Shown piece after piece: positions 55,970 to 64,000 of a stretch of DNA of 64,000 nt. Every line of letters starts with the position of its first letter. Positions within the stretch are counted from its first letter, which is position 1. This stretch comes from NCEH01 sp040049195 (GTDB lineage: Bacteria; Pseudomonadota; Alphaproteobacteria; Rhizobiales; Xanthobacteraceae), in NCBI RefSeq assembly GCF_040049195.1, contig NZ_JBDZDL010000005.1. The stretch is one strand, 5' to 3'. The notes beneath the pieces were generated by a model that saw nothing but the letters and a program-made list of their open reading frames with translations, was not told the DNA's origin and ran no database searches. The position numbers were made by a program, and so were the translations under genes.

Positions 55970-56671
55970 TCAGCCGGCGTGCGGTGCCTCGGGATAATAT
56001 TGGGGCGCCTCGCGGCGGTCGAACATGCCGTAATCGCGGATGATGCGCACCCGCAGCGCCCGGCGCGCCTCCCCCTCCGCCGCCTCCCAGGCCGGAAGCG
56101 GCGCGGCCTCTTCCAGCGGGAAAAGCAGCAGGCTTTTGCCGGGGGTATAGATGCTGTCGTAGATCTCGCATTGTGCGAGATCCACGCCGGAGCCGGCCAG
56201 AAGAGCCGAGAATTCCTCTTCCGCGAGGAACGCCCCGGCGGACGTGGTCATCGCCACCTCCAGGATGCCGACGCCCTTGGCGCTGCCGACCTGCGTCGCG
56301 TCGAAGCGCTGCTGGAGCGGGGCTTCATCCCCGGCGCTGTCGCTCACCGCCTCGCCGATGCGCAGGTGATAATCCTCGAAGGTCTTGGTGCGCCCCAGTT
56401 CCTGCACCGCGTGGTGGCGCCCCTCGGTGCGCCAGCGCACCAGCGCCTTTTCATCCCGCCACAGGGAGAAGGACAGCAGCAGGCCGGGCGTGCGGCGCGC
56501 GGAAAAACGCTCCACCGAAAGGAAGCCGTCCATGGCGATGAGGCGCGGCCGCAGCTCCTGCGCCAAGGCGAGATACGCGTCCCATTGATCGGGCCGAGGC
56601 CGGACTTCGAAAATCACCGCGAACATGCCGTTTGCCCCGCGCGCAATGGCGCCATTGCTGGTGTTGGACAA
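55970..56671 (-). CDS. ABM-domain protein, antibiotic biosynthesis monooxygenase type
   Basis: A 233-aa protein. The N-terminal half (MFAVIFEVRPRPDQWDAYLA, DGFLSVERFSARRTPGLLLS, FSLWRDEKALVRWRTEGRHH) is an ABM dimeric alpha/beta barrel domain; the second half (EILEVAMTT-like GILEVAMTTSAGAFLAEEEF) may be a further, diverged copy. ABM proteins act as cofactor-free monooxygenases or heme-degrading enzymes; the reaction is unknown here. It is convergent with the dehydrogenase gene and has the TGATATGTTA site upstream (56707). Confidence 0.75.
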   Translation of the reverse strand: MSNTSNGAIARGANGMFAVIFEVRPRPDQWDAYLALAQELRPRLIAMDGFLSVERFSARRTPGLLLSFSLWRDEKALVRWRTEGRHHAVQELGRTKTFEDYHLRIGEAVSDSAGDEAPLQQRFDATQVGSAKGVGILEVAMTTSAGAFLAEEEFSALLAGSGVDLAQCEIYDSIYTPGKSLLLFPLEEAAPLPAWEAAEGEARRALRVRIIRDYGMFDRREAPQYYPEAPHAG

Positions 56672-56706
56672 GGGTTCCGCACCTTGCGGGCGCCCTGATG
56701 AGTCTA

Positions 56707-56716
56707 TAACATATCA
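56707..56716 (-). promoter_or_regulatory. TGATATGTTA site between the ABM and DUF6166 genes
   Basis: TAACATATCA on the plus strand, i.e. TGATATGTTA on the minus strand. It lies in the 78-bp divergent gap and is followed by GATATC, giving ATATC and GATAT around AGTTC. Same decamer as at 50050 and 57110. Confidence 0.6.
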
Positions 56717-56749
56717 GTTCGATATCAATTGCATCCTGGGGATTCGCCA

Positions 56750-57046
56750 ATGAAAACATACCGGGGAGATCGCACCATCGACGGCGTCCACGTTACAGTG
56801 GACGATGCCCCCCTGCCAGTGCGCGAGGACATCGCGGTGTTGAGCCGCGACGGCTTCGAATGGAGCTATGAAGGCGAGGCCCCCTCCCAGCTCGCGCTCG
56901 CGCTGCTGGCGGATCATCTGGGCGATCCCAAGCGCGCGCTCGCCCTGCACCGCAGCTTCATGCGCGAGGTGGTGGCCAATTTCGCCAATGAATGGGAAAT
57001 GACCTCGGCCGATATCGACGCGGCGCTGATGGCGGTGGCCGCCTGA
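56750..57046 (+). CDS. DUF6166 family protein
   Basis: A 98-aa protein from ATG 56750 behind GGGGA; a TTG seven codons upstream is less likely. MKTYRGDRTIDGVHVTVDDA and the end FANEWEMTSADIDAAL match what I recall of DUF6166. The fold and function are unknown. It is divergent from the ABM gene and shares the regulator-site gap. Confidence 0.75.
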   Translation: MKTYRGDRTIDGVHVTVDDAPLPVREDIAVLSRDGFEWSYEGEAPSQLALALLADHLGDPKRALALHRSFMREVVANFANEWEMTSADIDAALMAVAA

Positions 57047-57072
57047 GACGAACCCGCGCCGGCAGGCCGAAA

Positions 57073-57106
57073 GCAAGGCGCGCCAGGGGTTAAACGCGCG
57101 CCTTGC
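57073..57106 (+). terminator. Hairpin after the DUF6166 gene
   Basis: GCAAGGCGCGC and GCGCGCCTTGC form a perfect 11-bp stem with a 12-nt loop. There is no T run, but the stem lies 26 bp beyond the stop and ends the transcript before the next promoter. Confidence 0.5.
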
Positions 57107-57109
57107 ATC

Positions 57110-57119
57110 TGATATGTTA
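57110..57119 (+). promoter_or_regulatory. TGATATGTTA site upstream of the fatty-acid-hydroxylase gene
   Basis: Followed by GTCATATATTAG, so ATATG and CATAT flank TTAGT. Third copy of the decamer, 81 bp ahead of ATG 57200. Confidence 0.6.
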
Positions 57120-57199
57120 GTCATATATTAGTTTGTTCAACAGCCCAGATGCGGCGGTCACGCCAGGGATGATCCCGCACCGAGAGAAGGAAGACCGCG

Positions 57200-57991
57200 A
57201 TGGAACTGACGCAGAGCGTGATGTCGGATCGGCAGCGCAAATACCGCGCGACCTATCGCGAGCGGGTGACCGGCTGGTACAATGGCTGGCTCCACATGCT
57301 GATCATCTACACCATCGGCTTCACCGCGCTTTATGTGTACGGGTCCAATATCCATGCGGTGAAATGGTGGGAATGGTTCACCGTCCCGGTGGTCTTCCTG
57401 TTCTGCAATTTCTTCGAATGGGCGCTGCATCGCTACATCATGCACCGCCCCTCGCGCATCCCGCTGTTCCGCGCGGTCTACAACCGCCACACGTTGATGC
57501 ATCACCAATTCTTCACCGAGGAGGAGATGCGCTTTGCCGACCATCACGATTGGCGCGTCACTTTCTTCCCGCCCTATGCCCTCGTCACCTTCACCCTGAT
57601 GTCCATTCCGGGCGCGGTGATCCTGTCGTGGCTGATCTCGCCGAACGTGGGCTGGCTGTTCATCGCCACCACCACCTCGGTCTATCTCATCTATGAATTC
57701 ATGCACTTCTGCTGCCACGTGGAAGAAAGCTGGTTCGTGCGCAACATGCCGTTCGTGAATACGATCCGCCGGCACCACACCGCCCATCACGACCAGTCGA
57801 TCATGATGGAGCGCAACATGAACCTCACCTTCCCCATCATGGACTGGCTGTTCGGCACGTCCGATCTCGATCGCGGGCTGATCGGCCACATCTTCAACGG
57901 CTACGACACCAGCCGCGTGAAGACCAACATGCGCCGCACCGCGCGCACCCCGCGCCCGCAGGCCACCTCCCGCTCGGTCGCCGCGGAATGA
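57200..57991 (+). CDS. Fatty acid hydroxylase/sterol desaturase superfamily membrane protein
   Basis: A 263-aa integral membrane di-iron enzyme. Hydrophobic segments near residues 30-50, 60-80, 120-145 and 150-170. The His clusters expected for this superfamily are HRYIMH (about 87), HTLMHHQFF (about 105) and RRHHTAHHD (about 196), which bind two irons. It would hydroxylate or desaturate a lipid-like substrate with O2. Followed by two small membrane protein genes, the first overlapping by 4 nt, so a three-gene operon is likely. Confidence 0.85.
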   Translation: MELTQSVMSDRQRKYRATYRERVTGWYNGWLHMLIIYTIGFTALYVYGSNIHAVKWWEWFTVPVVFLFCNFFEWALHRYIMHRPSRIPLFRAVYNRHTLMHHQFFTEEEMRFADHHDWRVTFFPPYALVTFTLMSIPGAVILSWLISPNVGWLFIATTTSVYLIYEFMHFCCHVEESWFVRNMPFVNTIRRHHTAHHDQSIMMERNMNLTFPIMDWLFGTSDLDRGLIGHIFNGYDTSRVKTNMRRTARTPRPQATSRSVAAE

Positions 57992-58383
57992 GCGCCATCG
58001 AGCCCAATGTCGCCGCGCTCGTGTGGTTCGCGCTGCTGTGGACCGCCACCTGCCTCGGCTTCCTCATCCTGTGCGGCATGTATCCGATGCACACCCGCCC
58101 GCAGGCCGCCCGCAAATCGGGGGCGCTTGCCCTCATCGTGCTCAACAGCGCCCTGTGGCTGGCGCTCGCGGCCGGTACGCTCGCCTTCGGCTATGGCGAA
58201 TTGCGCATCACGACGCTGATCGTGGTGGGCGGCCTCGTCATGCTGTTCGCGCCCGCCCCGTTCGAGGCCATGCCGGCCATATGGCGGGACGGCCGGCGCG
58301 GGCTCGCCGCTTTGCTGGCGGTGCAGGTGGCGGGCCTCGCGGTGTGGCTCGCGATCAGCCAGGCCGGTGCCCCGCTGGTGTGA
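57988..58383 (+). CDS. Small membrane protein, function unknown
   Basis: A 131-aa protein with four hydrophobic segments (ALVWFALLWTATCLGFLILC, ALALIVLNSALWLALAAGTL, TTLIVVGGLVMLFAPAP, LLAVQVAGLAVWLAISQAG). Its ATG overlaps the stop of the hydroxylase gene by 4 nt, so it may be a partner subunit. No family recognised. Confidence 0.7.
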   Translation: MSAIEPNVAALVWFALLWTATCLGFLILCGMYPMHTRPQAARKSGALALIVLNSALWLALAAGTLAFGYGELRITTLIVVGGLVMLFAPAPFEAMPAIWRDGRRGLAALLAVQVAGLAVWLAISQAGAPLV

Positions 58384-58434
58384 CGGCGATGTGCGCGCCG
58401 CAAAACCAAGAGCTTTCTTCGAAGGACCAAGGCC

Positions 58435-58620
58435 ATGCCCTTTCACATCAAGTTCGGCCTCTCGATCATCGTCCTGCTTGTGGCGGCTGCGGGCTATGCC
58501 TTGCAGGCGCACCTGGGGCAGACGATGCCGAAATATGCGGTCGCGTTCCTGGGCATCTTCATGGTGGTCGCCATGTGGGTGTTCCCGGAGGTGGAGCGCA
58601 AGAAGATCGACCGCCGCTGA
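58435..58620 (+). CDS. Small two-segment membrane protein
   Basis: A 61-aa protein with two hydrophobic segments (FGLSIIVLLVAAAGYALQAH, AVAFLGIFMVVAMWVFPE) and a basic C-terminus (VERKKIDRR). Third gene of the probable hydroxylase operon, 51 bp after the preceding stop. Function unknown. Confidence 0.65.
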   Translation: MPFHIKFGLSIIVLLVAAAGYALQAHLGQTMPKYAVAFLGIFMVVAMWVFPEVERKKIDRR

Positions 58621-58958
58621 CCGCGCCCGGCGCGGCGGACGCCGTTCTGCCCTGATCGACGCGCGCCGCTTCCCCCTTCGCCTCCGGCCGCGCCCGCTGC
58701 CGGGGGCGCTTTCGTCGGCGCCTCCGCTTCGGGCCGGGCGCGGCGCCTTTGAAAAGGATGGCGCTCCGCCCGCCGGCCGGTCATAAAGTCCCCAGCCGCG
58801 ACGCGCCGGGAGACCACCATGACCCACACCTTCGCCGACCTCGGCATCGGAGAGGGAGCGGGCCTCTTGTGGCTCTTCCCCGCACCGGCCCGCGGGCGTC
58901 CTGAGGGCCCGGCGCGCGGGCGCCGCATGATCGCCGGCCGGTAACGGCCCGCCCGGCC
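58621..58958. other. Gene-free stretch before glpD
   Basis: About 340 bp. GCGCCC (58690-58695) and GGGCGC (58704-58709) followed by TTTCG is a weak terminator candidate for the upstream operon. The rest should carry the glp promoter; no operator is clear. No supported gene. Confidence 0.45.
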
Positions 58959-60527
58959 ATGACCCAGACCTCGGCGATTTTCGACCTCGCCATCATCGGC
59001 GGCGGCGTCAACGGCTGCGGCATCGCCCGCGATGCGGCAGGGCGCGGCGCGTCCGTGGTGCTGTTCGAAAAGGGCGATCTCGCCTGCGGCACCTCCTGCG
59101 CCTCCACCAAGCTGATCCATGGCGGGCTGCGCTATCTCGAACACCACGAATTCCGCCTGGTGCGCGAGGCGCTGATGGAGCGCGAGGTGCTGTGGAGCCT
59201 CGCGCCCCACATCATCTGGCCGCTGCGCTTCGTGCTGCCCTATCTGCCCGGCCTGCGCCCGGCCTGGATGCTGCGGCTCGGCCTGTTCCTCTACGACCAT
59301 ATCGGCGGCCGCAGGCTGCTGCCGGCCTCGCGCATGCTGAACCTCGCCCGCGACCCGGCCGGCGCGCCGCTGCGGGCGGATCTCAGGCGCGCGTTCGAAT
59401 ATTCCGACTGCTGGGTGGAGGATTCCCGCCTCGTGGTGCTCAACGCGCTGGACGCGAAGGAGCGCGGCGCCGATATCCGGCCGGGCACGCGGGTGATCGG
59501 CGCGGCGCGCGCGGACGGGCTCTGGCACATCGAGACGGAAAGCGGCGGCGTGCGGGAGCGCGTGCACGCCCGAATCCTGGTGAATGCCGCCGGCCCCTGG
59601 GTGTCCCATGTGCTCGACACGCTGAACCTGCACGAGCGCGCCCATGTGCGGCTGGTCCAGGGCAGCCATATCGTGGTGCCGCGCCTGTTCGATCATGACC
59701 GCTGCTACATTTTCCAGAATGCCGATGGCCGCATCATCTTCGCCATCCCCTACGAAAGCGATTTCACCCTGATCGGCACCACGGACCAGGATTTTGCCGG
59801 GAGCGTGGACGATGTGCACGCCAGCGCACGGGAAATCGCCTATCTCTGCGCGGCGGCAAGCGAATATTTCACCAGGCCGGTCGCGCCCGAGGACGTGGTC
59901 TGGAGCTATAGCGGCGTGCGCCCGCTCTATGACGACGGCGCGAGCAAGGCGCAGGAAGCCACCCGCGACTATGTGCTGGTGCTCGATGCGCCGCGCGGGG
60001 CACCACCCCTGCTCAGCGTGTTCGGCGGCAAGATCACCACCTATCGCCGGCTGGCGGAAAGCGCGCTGGCAAAGCTGCACGCCCACCTGCCGGCCGCGCG
60101 GCGCGGCGCCCGCCCTTCGACCGCCCGCCCTTCCACCGCCCGCCCTTGGACCGCCCGCCCTTGGACCGCAACCGCCCCCCTGCCCGGCGGCGATTTCGAG
60201 AAGACGCGGTTCGACGCTTTGGTGGCGGAGCTGGAGGGGCAATATCCCGCCCTCGCACCCGCCCTGCTGCGCCGCCTCGCCCGCGCCTATGGCACCCGCG
60301 CGCGCCGCCTTCTGGGGGGTGTCTCCACGCCAGCCGACCTCGGCGCCTGGTTCGGCGCCGACCTTCATGCCCGAGAGGTGGACTATCTCATGGACCAGGA
60401 ATGGGCGCGCTGCGCCGCCGATATTCTCTGGCGCCGCTCCAAGCTCGGCCTGCGGGTCTCGGCCGAGCAGGCGGCGGCGCTGGAGGACTATATGGCCGCG
60501 CGGCGCCAACGACCGCACACTCCGTAA
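58959..60527 (+). CDS. glpD: Aerobic glycerol-3-phosphate dehydrogenase
   Basis: A 522-aa flavoenzyme that oxidises glycerol 3-phosphate to dihydroxyacetone phosphate and passes electrons to the quinone pool. The FAD motif DLAIIGGGVNGCGIARDAAG is at residues 9-28; CGTSCASTKLIHGGLRYLE follows, then VRLVQGSHIVVPRL and the C-terminal VDYLMDQEWARCAADILWRR, all GlpD features. Residues ~380-405 contain an in-frame five-residue repeat (TARPS/TARPW) absent from typical family members. glpK follows 33 bp downstream. Confidence 0.92.
   Translation: MTQTSAIFDLAIIGGGVNGCGIARDAAGRGASVVLFEKGDLACGTSCASTKLIHGGLRYLEHHEFRLVREALMEREVLWSLAPHIIWPLRFVLPYLPGLRPAWMLRLGLFLYDHIGGRRLLPASRMLNLARDPAGAPLRADLRRAFEYSDCWVEDSRLVVLNALDAKERGADIRPGTRVIGAARADGLWHIETESGGVRERVHARILVNAAGPWVSHVLDTLNLHERAHVRLVQGSHIVVPRLFDHDRCYIFQNADGRIIFAIPYESDFTLIGTTDQDFAGSVDDVHASAREIAYLCAAASEYFTRPVAPEDVVWSYSGVRPLYDDGASKAQEATRDYVLVLDAPRGAPPLLSVFGGKITTYRRLAESALAKLHAHLPAARRGARPSTARPSTARPWTARPWTATAPLPGGDFEKTRFDALVAELEGQYPALAPALLRRLARAYGTRARRLLGGVSTPADLGAWFGADLHAREVDYLMDQEWARCAADILWRRSKLGLRVSAEQAAALEDYMAARRQRPHTP
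60106..60165 (+). repeat. 15-bp tandem repeat inside glpD
   Basis: Four consecutive 15-bp units ending at 60120, 60135, 60150 and 60165, of the form ccgcccgcccttSSa (the first starts imperfectly). They encode TARPS, TARPS, TARPW and TARPW and keep the frame, so the copy number can change without a frameshift. Confidence 0.75.
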
Positions 60528-60560
60528 AAAACCGCGCCAGGAAAAAACCTCGGGGGAAAC

Positions 60561-62060
<1,500 letters not shown>

Positions 62061-62274
62061 CCGCGGATTTCCGCACTCTTCGGCTCGCCGAAATGTCGCG
62101 CGCCGAATATTGGGCGAAATCGCGCGTCGAAGAGGTTTCATGCAGCGGAAATTCACGCGAGATTCGCCGAAACAACGTCATTATGTTGCAGTTTCATGAC
62201 GTGACATGGCGCAAAGACATCGGCGGGCGGGGCGGGGTAATCTTTGAACATGAACCCGCGATGGTATCGAAATC
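62061..62274. other. Intergenic region upstream of the pstB-like gene
   Basis: About 210 bp that should carry the pstB promoter. CATGAC at 62196 and CATGGC 10 bp later only weakly resemble a Pho box; I do not assign it. No gene supported. Confidence 0.35.
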
Positions 62275-63141
62275 ATGTCCTCACATGCCCGCCCTCCGGT
62301 TTTCCCGACAGCGATCCCCGGGCCCCTGCCCGCGCTCGATGCGACAGCCGACACCCTGCCTGTGGCGGCGGAGGCGAGCGCAGATCTGAAGGAAAAGCTG
62401 CGTATCAGCCACGTCAGTTTTCGCTATGGAAATGAATTGGCCCTGCGGGATGTCAGTATTCCCATCTATGAGCACAAGGCGACAGCATTCATCGGCCCCT
62501 CGGGATGCGGGAAATCAACGCTGCTGCGCATTCTAAACCGCATGTATGATTTGTATCCCGACCAGCACGTGACCGGCTCCGTCTTCATGGACGGGCAGGA
62601 TATTCTATCCCACAGTGTCGATGCCATCGCGTTGCGGGCCAAGATCGGCATGGTGTTCCAGAAGCCGACGCCTTTTCCCATGTCGATCTACGACAATGTC
62701 GCCCTGGGCCTGCGCCTCAACGAAGAACTCTCGCAATCTCAATTGGATGGCCGCGTCGAAGAGGCCCTGCGGCGGGCCGCTCTATGGGAGGAGGTCAAGG
62801 AGATTCTCCCCCAGAGCGGCCTCAGCCTCTCGGGCGGGCAACAACAACGCCTGTGCATTGCGCGGACCATCGCCGTAAAGCCGGAGGTCGTGCTGCTGGA
62901 CGAGCCCTGTTCCGCCCTCGATCCACTGACGACGGCGAAGATCGAAGAGACCATCGACGAATTGAAGGCCGACTATACGATCGTGATCGTCACCCACAAC
63001 ATGCAGCAGGCCGCGCGCGTGTCCGAATACGTGGCTTTCATGTATCTTGGGGAGATCGTCGAGTTCGGCCCGGCGGAACAGATCTTCACGATGCCCCGGG
63101 ACGAGCGCACCCGCCGCTACATCACCGGCCGCTTCGGCTAG
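62275..63141 (+). CDS. pstB: Phosphate ABC transporter ATPase, PstB-like, stand-alone
   Basis: A 288-aa ATPase. Walker A GPSGCGKSTLLRILNRMYDL is at residue ~75, the PstB-type Q-loop MVFQKPTPFPMSIYDNVALG, signature SLSGGQQQRLCIARTI near 185, Walker B VVLLDEPCSALDPL and the switch His in IVTHNMQQAA are clear. About 40 N-terminal residues precede the ABC domain. Its best family match is PstB (inorganic phosphate import), but pstSCA and phoU are not adjacent: glpK lies upstream and a chemotaxis-type gene downstream. It may work with a transporter encoded elsewhere. Confidence 0.85.
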   Translation: MSSHARPPVFPTAIPGPLPALDATADTLPVAAEASADLKEKLRISHVSFRYGNELALRDVSIPIYEHKATAFIGPSGCGKSTLLRILNRMYDLYPDQHVTGSVFMDGQDILSHSVDAIALRAKIGMVFQKPTPFPMSIYDNVALGLRLNEELSQSQLDGRVEEALRRAALWEEVKEILPQSGLSLSGGQQQRLCIARTIAVKPEVVLLDEPCSALDPLTTAKIEETIDELKADYTIVIVTHNMQQAARVSEYVAFMYLGEIVEFGPAEQIFTMPRDERTRRYITGRFG

Positions 63142-63265
63142 GGCTGGCCCATGCAACGCCCAGGCAAGCTGATGCCAGGACACTCCAGCCACTGTCGTCA
63201 GCCGTCCCTGTGAGCGCACCGCGCTCCCCTGCGCCGGCGTTTCCTGGCGCAAAAGGGGCACGCGA

Positions 63266-64000
63266 TGTTTGGAGCCTTGCTCCGTAAGCTTTCACCGGAA
63301 GCGGACACACCCGTCCGCCCGCTCGAAGTCGCTTCTCCCACAGCCGTCCAGATGCCGGAGAGCCCCAACGGGAACACCTCCTCGGACCAGATCATCTCCT
63401 TGATCGAGGCTGATATTCGTCGCGCCCGCGCACGTCTCGCCGAGACCGCCGCGCAGATGGCCGCCGCCTGCGCCGATGGGGTGCGCGGCACCGAGGCCAT
63501 TCGCAGCAACAGCGACCATCTCGCCGGAAAGACCGAACAGGCCAAGACCAGCGCCGCGGAACTCACCAGCGCCCTCACCGCCCTGGCCAGCACCAATGAC
63601 GAGATCGGCCGGCAGGCACATGCCTCTGACGAGCTTGCCACCCGCGCTGGTGAGGCTGCGTCCCAAGCCTCTGGCGCCATTGTCGAATTGCGCTCGGCCA
63701 TTGGTGAGATCAAGGCCGTTGTCTCGCTCATCGCCGATATCGCCAGCCAGACCAACCTGCTGGCCCTCAACGCCTCCATCGAGGCCGCCCGCGCAGGAGC
63801 GGCCGGCGCGGGCTTCGCCGTGGTGGCGAGCGAGGTCAAGGGGCTTGCCTCGGCCACCCATCGCGCCACCGGGGAGATTGGCGCGAAGATCGACCGGCTG
63901 ATGCGGGCCGCCGAAACCAGCACCGACGCAGTGAGCCAGGCCATTGAGGCAGTGGGCGAAATACGTCCCGTCGCATCTGCGGTCGCCGATGCGGTCGCGG
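63266..64000 (+). CDS. Soluble methyl-accepting chemotaxis-type signalling protein (partial)
   Basis: Starts at ATG 63266 behind AAAAGGGGC and runs past the end of the window, so only about 245 residues are visible. No membrane segment or sensor domain is seen before the MCP signalling part. The hairpin SQTNLLALNASIEAARAGAA lies near residue 165, with heptad-rich arms on both sides (VASEVKGLASATHRATGEIG). It is a second, distinct cytoplasmic MCP in this window, the other being at 44945. Input domains, if any, must follow. Confidence 0.85.

Noticed and set aside
60106..60165. Short tandem repeats considered as a CRISPR array
   Set aside because: Units are 15 bp with no spacers and lie inside glpD in frame. 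No CRISPR array was found anywhere in the window.
62190..62215. Possible Pho box upstream of the pstB-like gene
   Set aside because: Two CATGRC words are spaced 10 bp rather than 11 and deviate from the CTGTCAT consensus; too weak to call.

Overview
The window is GC-rich DNA from an alphaproteobacterium, most likely Hyphomicrobiales (Xanthobacter/Azorhizobium-like; this is a judgement from protein style, not a search). It is host chromosome interrupted by one apparently complete ~40-kb prophage integrated in a tRNA-Thr gene.

Host left flank (1-4737): a small minus-strand operon with an amber-interrupted toxin-like gene (717-1127) followed by two paralogous DUF6968-like genes (379-708, 31-366) that look like an effector/immunity remnant; then a potGHI-type polyamine ABC importer (4245-1334, minus) without its binding protein.

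Prophage (4738-44777): bounded by a 52-bp direct repeat that covers the 3' half of tRNA-Thr(GGT). The intact tRNA is at the left end; the tyrosine integrase (43528-44625), with its overlapping excisionase-like gene, is at the right end. CGGACAG repeats, probable integrase arm sites, sit just inside both ends. The left arm (4.8-11 kb) is an accessory region: Rha, ribbon-helix-helix and excisionase-type HTH proteins, two integrase relics, a DUF1828-like two-gene cassette and a membrane/coiled-coil gene. The late module reads leftward from 33.9 to 11.1 kb: small and large terminase, P22-type portal, scaffold, N4-gp56-type capsid, a quadruplicated head-tail adaptor, a gp10-like stabilisation protein, three ejection-type proteins, tail collar, beta-helix tailspike, GH108 endolysin and overlapping Rz/Rz1 spanins. 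This gene set points to a short-tailed (podovirus-like) virion. Replication genes (36581-38002 DnaB helicase, 35535-36581 initiator-like gene with 21-bp iterons inside it) also read leftward. A Cro-like/CI-like pair (38338-39412) with GCATTWATGC operators divides them from a rightward early operon (39493-43353). That operon contains a LexA-fold protein lacking both catalytic residues and three diverged paralogues.

Host right flank (44778-64000): a two-PAS chemotaxis transducer, a polytopic membrane protein, a DUF1428 protein, and a liv-type ABC importer with a zinc alcohol dehydrogenase (50098-55923) divergent from a GntR/FCD regulator. The decamer TGATATGTTA occurs upstream of this operon, upstream of the ABM/DUF6166 gene pair and upstream of a fatty-acid-hydroxylase gene, suggesting one regulon. 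Then come glpD (with an in-frame 15-bp tandem repeat) and glpK, a stand-alone pstB-like ATPase, and the start of a soluble chemotaxis-type signalling protein that runs off the window.
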